Shown here piece after piece: positions 44,593 through 55,335 of a DNA stretch of 64,000 nt. Positions within the stretch are counted from its first letter, which is position 1, and every line of letters starts with the position of its first letter. The stretch is from assembly GCF_001949145.1 (NCBI RefSeq), contig NW_019091409.1, positions 240,885 to 304,884 of the forward strand. The letters run 5' to 3'. The notes beneath the pieces are model-generated. The model was not told where the DNA came from. It saw nothing but the letters and a program-made list of their open reading frames with translations, and did not search any database. This stretch comes from Acanthaster planci (lineage: Eukaryota > Echinodermata > Asteroidea > Valvatida > Acanthasteridae). The translations under genes and the position numbers were made by a program.

Positions 44593-46015
44593 ATCTATTC
44601 TGTTTTATAACCTTGTGAACTTTCAACCGTTTTTTTCACAAAAATTCACAATATATAGTTATGATATCGCCGAAAGTGAAAGATATAACACGCACGCAAG
44701 AATATATTTCAAAGAAAGGCTGACTTGTAAAGATTCTTTTAATTTAAAATTCTGTGTTTTACAGAACAGTTTACTTACAATTTAAGATAAAAGAAGCAAA
44801 ACACTACTGATTAAAACAGAAATACGAAAAAAGAGCAAATGTAGACTTCAGATCGGTTCTTGCTTGCTACATTTCGAGCTTTAGTTTTGGCCAAAGTCCC
44901 TAATCGAAGATCTGTGAGCCAAGTCTTCAATTACGTTTCACAGTCATACCAGAGTACCAAAACACCCGTTTGAGTCGTCAACAGTCTGGAGAAATCAGAG
45001 CAAAGACCCTTTGGAAAAGTCCAAACATTTCTGCAGATTATTGTACATTATGCAATGCCAGCTCAAGTTTGCTGAAAAGAATCTTTCCACTCGGAAACTA
45101 TATTCTTTCACACGATGTTTCAGATTTGTCAAACAAAAGGCAAGAATTAAGTGCACAGACGCAGTAGGACAGGACATCAGACGACTGGAGTTCTACACCG
45201 AACTCGGAAGTCTATAGCAAGACACTTCAATTTCGTTTCATGGGTAGGAGATTCTCTTTATGAAGACGGCTACCTCCGTGTACATCGGTTTTACGGCACA
45301 TCGTGGCCCCGCTCAACGTCAAGGTGAAATTTATGCTGGCTTGCTTTAATTTGCTTACGTCACTGGCTACTTTAGTGTTTACTGATGCAGACTTTGTAAA
45401 AGTTGCATTTTGTGTTGTCTGGGAAATCTAATCGCTCATTCTCTGTGAGGAATGCGCGATGTCAACAACGTTTAGAGTATTACATGTGGGCTTCGCTTTA
45501 CAAACAAGCATCAGGAATATAGAACAGAAACTTTACTGGCGATTGCAGTTAGATTTATTTTTGCTGCGTCGTAAAACTACTTACATTTACTTCACTATAC
45601 ATGAAAATAAGGAGATGTGTCTAAACCATATAGCCTACATGGGTTAAATTCAAACACCGTTAAAAGTAGGTGGTCCTACCCGAACAAATATATCATGTTA
45701 ATACTAATAAGTGAAAGCAAATATTCATTTTGTCTTATCGTAAAATTCTTAATATTCTGTAATAAGAGTTCCTCAAGGCCAAATCTAATACATAAAGCCA
45801 TATAGGTACCAGCATAATTACTGTGGCAATCACGCAGTGCATGACCTCTTTTGGTTGCAATATAATGGGGCCATAATGCCAGACGTGCGTTTGGTCAAGT
45901 AGCCCGATTAAAGTAGCGTTGTACGGTATTACTGGTCAAGGCATAACAGTCTTTTATGTTTGCCGTCAATGACGGAAGAAAACCCAATAGAGTCTGCCAT
46001 AATTGAATATTTACC

Positions 46016-46333
46016 ATGGGTGCCGCTAGTGTCTATGCAGCTTTTATTTTTATCTATGGTCCAGTCACTTATTTGATGAGGGTGAACTCACAGACCACCT
46101 TTTATCCTCCGGATGTTACCAACGACTTTGGGAGTGCGGTCACGACGGACCCAAACGGGCCTGCGGCTACCATGCTTCGGCCCCTGTACATCGGCGGGCT
46201 CTTTGCCCTGCCTGGTGGTGGCTTGGATGCCAGCGGCGCGCTGTTGGGTGTGGAGATGGCGCTGGAACATATCAACAATCGCTCTGATATCTTGGCAGGA
46301 TACGAGCTTCGAATGGTGTGGAACGACTCCAAG
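46016..46333 (+). CDS. GABA-B-receptor-like first exon (module B)
   Basis: 106 codons from an ATG in a favourable context (TTACCATGG), ending in phase 0 at a GTAAGG donor. A hydrophobic signal sequence (MGAASVYAAFIFIYGPVTYL) is followed by a variable, Thr/Pro-rich spacer. The conserved first strand of the flytrap then reads YIGGLFALPGGGLDASGALL, VEMALEHINN and YELRMVWNDSK. In GABA-B receptors this block leads directly to the CDPG/CEAG exon, so it would splice correctly onto an exon like that at 23717. No such exon follows before the next first exon at 54755. It may be a tandem paralogue with distant exons, an alternative first exon, or a truncated duplicate. Confidence 0.85.
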
Positions 46334-49300
46334 GTAAGGCCGCCCCGTACCCACATCCTTCGGCTCTCAGTGAAAGTGAAGTTGCGACTCACTAGTTGAA
46401 ACTTGTCTTTAAGTGTTTCTAGGACCACAAAGTTATGGCAATTTGGTATGTGACGATATAACAGTTTGATGAGTGGCATGCAGTATGTTAAGGGACTGTA
46501 AATTTGGGGACCCTGTTCCTATGACAGAAGGGAGAGCTACATTTTTACTTTTGAATTCACCTGAAGAGAGTATTAATTGCCTTGTTTCTTGGGGGGAAGG
46601 ACTTACCAGTTTTGCAAAATTGGGGGGTCCCCAACTATATACAATCCCCGTATACTAATCACAAAATAACATTGCATATTTGTATATAGCTAACAATCAT
46701 AAACGATGCTCTGATGCTCGTAGCGCTGTTAACACAACTACAGATACATCGAAGAAAGCGATCATAATGGAAAGCCAAATGAACAAACAAAAGCAGTACA
46801 ATACAATAGCATTATTAAGCGTTAAGGAAGTATGAACATGTAAGTTTTCAGTTGAGCTGTGAATTTATCTTGGGAGTTCAAGTTCAGATTGTAGGGCCAA
46901 ATTATGGAAAAATGCACGATCAGCAGAGGAGTGTCTGGTTGTATCTGAAGGGTGCGTGTGCGCGTGCGTATTAGAAGATCGAAAGCGTCACAATCATTGA
47001 GCTATATACATGTATATAAAAACTAGAGCACTAATTTCTCATTCTCCTCTTGAAGAAAATTTGACGCTGTTGTGGGCGCAGACATTTTGAACCCATGTGC
47101 GTGCTTGTAGAACATTTGAAATTGGATAGAATGAATATCGAAATACGTACTCTAAATGCAACGCACATCAGGTACCGCTCAACTCTGATTTCAAAAGTCA
47201 AGGCCATAGAGATCATAAGTAGCTCTACTATGATCTCTATGGTCACGGCAGCGCTGCAGCACACACACCCACGCACTTGCGTTGTTTACAAAACGCAAAT
47301 GCAAAATGAAACGTTCATTTAGTGATTATGCGTTAGTTTTTTGCAGATTGGTTTTCAGGACGTTTCGTTTTAGAATGCAGGCGCATGCAATTAGCAGAAC
47401 AAAAGCCTTGCAAAAGTTCGACTTTTCTGTAGGTTTGTGCACAAACATGGATGCGCACAGCAGACATCACTTTGTACATGAGCCAGCGTTTTAGTTTTTA
47501 TATAGCTCTATGTTCGCAACGGACCTTTGCCATGAAATAATGCCAATTAAACAGGCGCGTGCACGCTACTTCCACTTGTTGACAAGCGCGGCCGTCAACA
47601 CTGTCGCGGGCAGTGTAGGAAAGCTGCTTGCGGGCTGAAGCCTCAAAACCGTATTACAGCCATTGCCTGATACGTCATGACGCTTTAAAAATAAACTTTT
47701 CCGTGTCCTGAGGTTGGAAAGTAACAACCTTGTCTTTAAGTTTGGCACTCATGTTAAACGATATTAGTACAGAAACGGGTCGTAGTTGCTCGCGCAAGGA
47801 GATTAATGTTACTGGTACGTCATAGATAATAAACATTGTATAGCGCCGCACAGCGGTCTTTGATAGAGAATAGAGCCTAAAAGTAAACGGTCACGTAGCG
47901 AGCTTCCGGAACGCGCGCGATGTCTACCTATGGGGATTTTACATTGGGCCGTCCTACCACGTTCAATAATTTTTGGTAGAATAATTCCTAACTTAAACCA
48001 CCCCATGAAACACTCGTGTTGGAATTTTAACTTTATCTTCCTCAACTAATATGTGGGAAAAGTTACCTGGAGATGGGTAAAAAACGAACTCCATCGAGAT
48101 TGCCTGTATGTATGACGTCAGCAAGAGTCCACAGTTTTTTCGCGTTCGCGTAAAACGTGCGACTACTAAACCTGTCTAGTAATGGAGATGACATGCGCAC
48201 TTGGGTACTATTAGTTACCACGCGAGCGCGAGTGGAACACGGAATCGTTTGTGGCCCAACTTCGACTCCATAAGCTGCATGCGTGCTCTTTTACTAGCCC
48301 CTGGTCGTGCAAAATACGAAAATATAACACTGACTGGCTATTCAGAACGTCGTACTGTCAAACTGTATAATCAACATAACATATCTTCTGCGAATTTCGT
48401 AAACTTTAATGTGGAAGTAGTGCGGGTACCAGTGAGTACAAGTTCACGTCATGTAATCTGGATAGCAGTCCATGCATTATCTTATACGGTACGGGGAGGG
48501 GAACGATATTATGTTATACTAGACCGGTTCCTGTCCCATACGTAGTCTCCAGAAGTCTTACAGGCGTCCTACGAACGGAGGGACCAGTAGCGCTCAATGC
48601 ACGAATCAAGCAGGAGCTGATAACATATTTTGCTTTTCTTTCTACGTTACCGAAAGAGCTTCACCATAATTGTTCAGTTATCTAGAATTTAACACAATAA
48701 CCAATGATTTGAAATAAGTTGCTGCAAAATGATTTATTGATGCCAATCGTTGACAAATAAATTAACACACTGTGATCAACAGAGACTTAGCAATGATAGT
48801 TATCTGTGGTTTTGCGTCTTTGCTGAAACGTGTTTCATGCAAAAGCATAGATACTGACCTGACACAACCTTAAATATTCAGCATCCGAACTGACAGGGCT
48901 AACAGCACAGGTTAAACCACAGCTGGCTACAGGACCCAATATAATGTCAATGAAAGAAACATTGTCTAAATAATGAAATAATCTGTTATCAGTTAAAACT
49001 GACTTTTTCATCCCAGAAAATAGTTGTTAAATGTAAATCTTTAGACAATTTGTGAATTCAAGTTTTTAAATCTGATTAATAAGTGTCTGTGGTAAAAACG
49101 GCAGTAAGTTAGTTTAGCTACTCTCACTTTGAAAAGATTCTCGCACTTTTGAATGCCACATGTAAGTTTTCAATAAATTTATTCAGTATATGAATGAATT
49201 TCAGACGATTTTTCCTGTGAGTGTTGTTAAGAATCTGTTTAATTTCAGTAATGTATAGTTTTGTGAAGGTTATGCAAATTAAAACGGCCAATCGCTCGCG

Positions 49301-49387
49301 ATTGGCATATTTACCTAGCTGAACCTATGTTCCATGAGCTTTTATTTGCTCCCGCGCCGTGGTCCGACGCATTCTTGACCAGTGGAA
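46334..49387. other. Spacer after module B, nothing firm
   Basis: Searched for the receptor segments CEAG, ALSNR, GWY, YDAVW, PNLNNL, WQVIDP and GYKG without success. A 14-bp perfect hairpin lies at 47204-47242 (CCATAGAGATCATA and complement). A fragment of the repeat seen at 1689 lies at 48204-48250. The ORF at 48201-48545 matches nothing known. A hairpin, GCCAATCG...CGATTGGC, lies at about 49288. Confidence 0.45.
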
Positions 49388-50560
49388 TCATCATCATCAT
49401 CATCATTCTGCACATGACATGACCACCAAGAGGGTCGTAGTGACCCCAGATACCCCTGTCAAGAGCAAGGGACCAGTACTCATTTGGAGACACCTGCACA
49501 GCGTCGTCGGCAACCTGCTTAAGCCAAGTGAGACGAAGACAGCCACAGGGTTCCCTACAGATGGCAGGTCGTTGACCAAGACGGAATTGGACACCTGCGT
49601 CGAGGGCAAAACGAGCAGAAGCTGGGGCTTGGAGGCGCCGGACACGACCAAACAAAGTGTGTCCCCTCCCTACAAACTCCGAAACGATGTTACATTACGA
49701 TGGTGGCATTTGAACTGAAGTCAAACTACGGACGTCAGGTATACGACGCTGGCACTGCATATGGAATCTCTTTGATCTCGTCTTGTCAGTGTCCAGGTCT
49801 CGGACCCACAGAGGGGGGCAGAAAGCACACAAGCTCGATAAACCTTAGCTTTACGGGGAGGCTGGTTCTTGCTTCTCCAAAGCAGCAATGCCAATTCTGC
49901 GTAGGACATCGGTACTGCACAGACCTGAGGTGGTGATAGTGTTTACGAGGTAGCAGAAGGACTCAACAGGATCTACGACATTGGGCCAAGGGAAACTGGG
50001 GCAGGTGAAGGTACACCTAGGGATTGAACCCTGGTCTTTGCCCAAAAGGGTTTAAGGCCTATGTATAGGTTCCCGTTCAAAGGTTGCAAGATGTTCCCTC
50101 CATCTGTCTGAGTTGTCAATAAACAGCGTAGCATCATCAGAATATAGGAGGTCGGTAAACATATGGTCCCCTACATCGATCCCAGCGATGGCTCACACTG
50201 CGACAGAATGGTGTCCATGGCGGCGCAGAATAGAGTGGGGGCTACCACACAACCCTGCCAGGCTCCTGAGGAGGTTGAGAAGAATGGGGATAAGTCATTG
50301 CCTATCCTGACATTGGCTTTGGTGTTGGAGTGCACATTTTCTACCGGACTTAAAAGTGTTGGAATTTCGTACCTTGGCGGATTCTGAGCTTTAAGCTTTC
50401 TGGGGGTGGACAAGCACGGATATTTGCTCCTTGCTTGGGCCACGATGTCATGCACTGGACGATCCTTTCGTTGCCGTGCCGCCAGGGCAAGATCAGGTTC
50501 CATCACCGCCAGCTGTGGTCTCCCGTCTTCGTCATGTTGTTCTCACCGGTACCTTGCCCT
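49388..50560 (-). mobile_element. LINE 3' end (reverse transcriptase C-terminal region), decayed
   Basis: Minus-strand frames in order encode RT-core text GAWQGCVVAPTLFCAAMDTI (the GxxQGxxLxPxLF block), then VESFCYLVNTITTSGLCSTD and RRIGIAALE. These are followed by KVYRACVLSAPLCGSETWTL and FGRVRRLQAP...PRLTWLKQVADD, the order of conserved blocks at the C-terminus of LINE ORF2. The frames shift between blocks and the YADD catalytic box is missing, so it is inactive. A (GAT)n tail at 49388-49408 marks the 3' end. Confidence 0.8.
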
Positions 50561-51169
50561 TCCATTATAAGTCGTCTGTCGAGTGCTAGACCTCGCCCAC
50601 TGGTAATTATCGTCCAACTCCCGTTTAGCCGAACATTTGTGCACAAACAATGCGCGATGTCCTATATCCAGTCTTTATAATGGAGATCAATGGTCGTAAC
50701 CACGTCTACGGTCGTGACACCCACAGCCACAACAGGCCGGCGTGCGAACATCACGTAATATGCTACGCACGGGGAAATGAATCTGGCTGCAGAATTTGTT
50801 GTTTCAATGTCTCTCTCTCTCTTAGAGAAGAACAAACGGTTCTGTACCCTTAGCCATTCGGCAGTCAACAGACTAGCAAACAGCAAGAAGTATACGAATA
50901 CGAGAAGGGCAGTAGGAGAAAAGCAGGAGTAATAGTAGTTATTGTAGTGTAAATAATATACAAAAATTACAAAGAAGCAGAACGTTTTTTTCTATAAGGA
51001 TGTCCTACACCAGACTATGTATATGCAGTGTTAATGGAAAACTCAAAGTCTTCCATTATGGTCCTTCAGCTCAGGCCATTCAGGGTTTTCTTTCTGGAAT
51101 CTTCCTGAACCCTTCATTCAAGGCAAATGAAATGAGAACAGTTTTGCATTGTCAAAGCCAGTGAAACAA
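50561..51169. other. Spacer, nothing recognised
   Basis: A short CT microsatellite near 50810-50822. No gene supported. Confidence 0.45.
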
Positions 51170-51620
51170 AAATCTCTTCCATCATGGCCCTTCGGAGTGT
51201 CTTCCCAGAACCCCTCTTTCACGAAAGAAGAAACAAAAGTCAGGTGCATTGGTACCAATATTTTCCTGGAAGCTTTCATTCGTCACAAAAGAACAAAAAT
51301 GAGGTTAGTTGTGAAAACAAGCGTCTTCCCCAGATCCTATGACAAGTGATACAAAATTCAAGTACATTATTTGCACAATTTCTTTACGGAATCATCCAAT
51401 CATGACAAAGAAAAGAAACTCCTATAACTATGAAATGAAACAAAAACTCAGGTGCATACTTAACAGGTGTTTTTCTAGACCCCTCCAATCGTGAAAAAAA
51501 ACCAAAACTCAGGTGCATAATTAGTGAGTGTTTTCCGTATCTGTCAGTCATAACAAGTAATACAAAACTCAGGTGTTTTATTAACGCAATGCCTTCCCGG
51601 AATCCTTCAATCACGAAAAC
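51170..51620. repeat. Degenerate satellite, ~65-75 bp unit
   Basis: The phrase AAAACTCAGGTGCAT, a spacer, GTGTTTT and CCTTCAATCATGACAAA-like text recur six or so times with strong divergence. The 3' half is the best preserved. The minus-strand frame here is repetitive (KHLSFVLLVMTDRYGKHSLI, MHLSFGFF) for this reason and is not a gene. Confidence 0.6.
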
Positions 51621-51938
51621 GCTTTTTTGCTTGAATAATTAGCACACGGTTGAGTTGACTTCACATAGACATTTTTCCTGTGATGTCACGATCGTGCTGG
51701 ACCTATGGTGTGTTGTGATGGTAATGAGTGCATAGTGTTGTGATGGTAATCAAGATAAACTAGTCAAGCATGCTGCCTTTGCACGTGCGCTTGCACGTGC
51801 TTGAAGCTAGCTGCCCATATAGGTATACATGCGATCACTGTGGCCAGGGCGGTCTACACGTGGTTGTATTGTTTACAACATTTAGTCATGTGGGTGAAAA
51901 AGGCCTATAGTCGTTGTTTTTTAATTAAACTATTCAGA
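51621..51938. other. Spacer, nothing recognised
   Basis: A direct repeat of TTGTGATGGTAAT occurs near 51713 and 51737. Otherwise nothing seen. Confidence 0.4.
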
Positions 51939-52220
51939 ATGGATGTCGTATATGACAGCTTACAGGTTAGAACAGAATGCAGCAAAAATGCAAGCCACCG
52001 TGAATTATGGGGGTTAGCATTGAAGCGATGGTTCGGAAGACTTTGTGGAAGCTGTGGGATCCATGTGCATTATTACCATGAAAAGAAAAACAAAAAGAGG
52101 CAAGCGAAAACCGTTGCACGAACAGCATTCAAACAATGGATAAAGAATAAACAAGACACGAAAAAAGAGGTGAAAGTCATACGAAAGATGACAAATCTCT
52201 ACTGGACAGTAACGGCATAG
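51939..52220 (+). CDS. Possible small gene or terminal exon, unknown basic protein
   Basis: 93 codons from an ATG to TAG. Basic, helix-prone, with spaced W..R/K patterns: LALKRWFGRLCGSCGIHVHY, then ARTAFKQWIKNKQDTKKEVK. The spacing A..xF..W vaguely recalls proteins with A-F-x-x-W helical repeats (centrosomal or ciliary coiled-coil proteins), but this is weak. No splice evidence, no relatives recognised, and it could be chance. Confidence 0.22.
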   Translation: MDVVYDSLQVRTECSKNASHRELWGLALKRWFGRLCGSCGIHVHYYHEKKNKKRQAKTVARTAFKQWIKNKQDTKKEVKVIRKMTNLYWTVTA

Positions 52221-53951
52221 CAAGAGAGAGATGATTTAGAGATGCCTTTTGGGTCTTGAAAGAAGGGTGAGTAGGTGGGATCTGGAGATGATGAAGTAAT
52301 CTAAGATCTTTCGGAATAAGTTCGTGCAAAAGAAATGCAAGAGCCCAGGGCGATGTACAAGCAGAAGCACTCGGCGCAAGTGAAGACCCTGAACTATTTC
52401 CGTTACTCAGAAAGCTCTTTATTTGGAGATACACATCAATGACTTTCTTGAATGGGAATAGAACACATGAACATAGCATGGGGGACCACACCCAAATTCC
52501 AAGGATGCTCTCATTCATTCACCGTTCATTCAGTCGAATGAAACTAAAATTTGCCATCTCGTGGCTTTCCCATTATGAAATAAGCTTATCGTTTTAATTG
52601 CAATTGTGGACTAAAAAAATGCTCATGTTTTCCTTCGTACTCCAGTTTATCCCCCCAACTTAATTACATATCAGATGTTGCATTTTATCACCGTTCTGTT
52701 TTATGAGGGCGCACCACATGAGGCTGGGAAACTCGCAAGTCCGTTTGGTAATTTTAAGAGCTTCACGTTTACAAGCGATTTGCACGTGGTATTCATGTCT
52801 GCATTCAACTCCTGCGAATGAAACCAGAAATTAATTAAACACCAGATGGTGAATTTTTATATCTTTACCTTAGTTTAGTTACTAATTCCTATGGAAGAAT
52901 CACGAGTATGACATACATTATCTTTGCTGAACGTGCATTTGCTCGTTTATTCAACTAGAGAAATTCTCTTAATTCTGTTTGACTACAGAAGAAATGCTTT
53001 AAGTTCTTTTAAAAGTGAAAACATAGGAAAAATGGGGGTTGTTTCTGACAGAAAGGTATCATACACAAGCAGGAATCAAAGAGGTCGTTAAATAGCGCCC
53101 TCTATTGGCACCAACTGCTGCACGATCTGTCAAACAGTTCATAGACTCTTTATGGTTGCACTGCACAAAACGCGCTTAAAGAAAACAGTGCAAACTTGGA
53201 AAGAAATAGCGCCCACTGGCGACTCTCCGGAGTAGGTTGGTCTGGCGTTTATCACTGGAAATTCAAGACTGTGGCCAAAACTTCAGTTTTCTTTTCAAGT
53301 TTATAAGGGTTAGGTGCGTGCGATTCTTTTTATTCGCGCTTCTCCCAAAAGCAACCGCAACTGTTCGCTCAGCTCTGAATATAGCCGCTCGCCTTTATGC
53401 AAAACAGGCCTACAGGTTGGAGATTTTTGTTAATGAAATACGCCAGGTTCGAAGCCCGAAATCCCAATTAACTAATAATTAACTGATTGATTTATAGAAC
53501 TATTTCTTTGACCAGTCCTGATTATGGCAAATCTTACTGTAAATAAACCTTAGGATCACAAAATATTATTGAGCTCGCTCGTACAAATCTAGCCATTTAG
53601 TGGAATGCACATACCCTTATCGAGAGCGGTGCAAGTGAACCCTGAAGTGATATGGACGGGGATCAGGAATGTATTGTCTGTAGTTTTAGGTGTAGAACAT
53701 TGAAAAACAGATTTTCACAGGTTTTGCGATCGTCTAAGAAGAACAGACGAAAACAGAGCCGAGGTGGAGACAGAAAACAAAGTCTGGAGACCTGTTGCTA
53801 ATGTCATACAAGAATGCTGAAGAAAAAGACATCCTAGAATGCCGTTAAAACGTGAACAAATTGTAGGCCTACCGTTTATTTTTTCGATTACAACCGGGAT
53901 TCTGCAATGGTGGCAAAACACCGCCATCAAATTCAGTTTTTTTCGAAGTCC
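52221..53951. other. Spacer, nothing recognised
   Basis: Short ORFs only. TAGGCCTA at 53864. Confidence 0.45.
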
Positions 53952-53952
53952 T

Positions 53953-54198
53953 AGTGGCGTATCCAGCGGGGGGGGCGGATTTTTTTTTACAAAGAACACT
54001 TTACAATTAAAAAAAGTCGTCGGTATGTTAGCACCAAAAACCCTAAGAAAACAACAACAACATGAAATAAAAGCAAGGATGTCGCGACCGCGAGTAAAGC
54101 TTTTGATATTGTTTTTTCCCCCGACATCATGTTGATTGAGCCCGAAGCCACATTCGCTTTTGAATTTGCCCCTGACACCAAAGGCAGGATACGCCGCT
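53953..54198. mobile_element. hAT-like element, degraded
   Basis: Begins AGTGGCGTATCC and ends GGATACGCCGCT, an imperfect 12-bp inverted repeat like the CAGTGGCGTA ends of other elements here. The interior has a G-run followed by a T-run just inside the left end. No target duplication could be seen. Confidence 0.45.
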
Positions 54199-54754
54199 TA
54201 GTAAGCCCCTACCGAATCGTTACGTGCAGTAAATCGATAGACATGGTACACAATTTTTAACATTAATAAGCTACTTTTTTGAACTCAAAACTAATAGTCT
54301 GCCCGCAGTCTGCGGAAAAACCCTCTTGAAAAAGAAAAATCGAAGTCCCCTTTTGACAGACATTTTCTCTTTTGGGGAGTGATTTTTATACGAATTAAAG
54401 TTTTACAAAATAAGGGATAGCCAAAACCCAAAGTATAGACAACACATCTTTAATGATGTACGCTCACGTAAGCTACAAACGAGTTAACCAAAATGACCAA
54501 CCCTGTGCGCCACGATTATTTATAATAGTTAATATGTCATGACATCAACACTTGATTCGCATGTAGTCTGTGTTGACGACAGCTTTCACTGTGTAGAAAT
54601 CTCCAGGCAACGGATATCTGCTAACTGAACGCTGCAAGAATGTAATGTCATCTTTTTAAGCAGTAAGGAAACAGTCAAAACGTGTGGTCTCTCGATAATC
54701 GAAGGCAGTTACCGGAGGCATATTTGCGTCGTGTAAGTTTCTCCGCGTCGTAAC

Positions 54755-55072
54755 ATGAAGGCTGCAGTTTTCAACAGACTTGTTCTGTTCGCAATATTAT
54801 GGTTGCCCAAGTTGAATGCACAAACACCGGCAGTGTCCGCGTTTCCCTTCGCCGAGAACGAGTCATTAATTGACCGGAGTATTTCAGCGATACCCACCGA
54901 ACCACCAGCAGCGAAGATACCGTTGTTCCTTGGCGGGTTCTTTGCACTTCCGGGCGGGGGATGGGACGGCAGTGTCACGCTGGTTGCGGTGGAAATGGCG
55001 CTGGAGAGCATCAACGCCTATCCCGATATATTGACAGAATACGAACTGAAAATGGTGTGGAATGACTCCCGG
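54755..55072 (+). CDS. GABA-B-receptor-like first exon (module C)
   Basis: 106 codons from an ATG, exactly the length of module B, ending phase 0 at a GTAAGC donor. Signal peptide MKAAVFNRLVLFAILWLPKL is followed by NAQ, a variable spacer, and the flytrap first strand FLGGFFALPGGGWDGSVTLV, VEMALESINAY and YELKMVWNDSR. Clearly paralogous to module B: conserved after the spacer, different before it. Downstream receptor exons are not seen up to 64000, so either intron 1 exceeds 9 kb, as must also be so for the main gene, or this is an orphan first exon. Confidence 0.87.
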
Positions 55073-55178
55073 GTAAGCGACTCATCGGCAAATTTTGAAT
55101 CGTTAAGAGTATGGATGTCAGAAATACCTAAATTAACCATCTTTTAACAGCTCTATCGTCTAGCTTGTTTTCCTGTAG

Positions 55179-55335
55179 TGCTCGAACATGACCTCGCATT
55201 TTTATGTGAAATTGAATGACAGCGGTGAGGTAGAGTTTCCACCCCATAAGCAGTATTTGACTGGTATAAATTGCATGCATAGTGCTTGGCTGGTACATTA
55301 CCGGCATATGGTGGAGCAGTTCTTTAATATTACAG
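55179..55335 (+). CDS. Candidate exon following module C, unknown sequence
   Basis: 107 bp after module C a good acceptor (CTTGTTTTCCTGTAG) opens a phase-0 frame starting with Cys, as exon 2 does in this family. It reads CSNMTSHFYVKLNDSGEVEF, then NCMHSAWLVHYRHMVEQFFN, and ends at a GTAGGA donor in phase 1. The sequence does not align with the expected CDPG/CEAG exon beyond the first Cys and matches no domain I know. It could be an unusual alternative exon, a short alternative ending (the frame stops at 55388), or a coincidental frame. Confidence 0.27.

Larger units (their letters stand above)
42982..46015. other. 3' flank of the receptor gene and spacer
   Basis: The first 1.3-1.6 kb is AT-rich and probably 3' UTR. 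It has AATAAA candidates at 44326 and 44587 and a third MITE copy. From about 44600 to 46015 nothing is recognised; the promoter of the next module must lie here but shows no clear core elements. Confidence 0.5.

Noticed and set aside
46088-46479. Long minus-strand frames opposite module B
   Set aside because: Shadows of the conserved + strand exon; peptides resemble nothing and the + strand has all the family motifs.
48201-48545. 114-codon ORF between modules B and C
   Set aside because: Overlaps a dispersed repeat fragment and shows no domain or receptor motif.
51384-51614. Repetitive minus-strand frame as a repeat protein
   Set aside because: Created by the degenerate satellite; units differ in frame-breaking ways outside this stretch.
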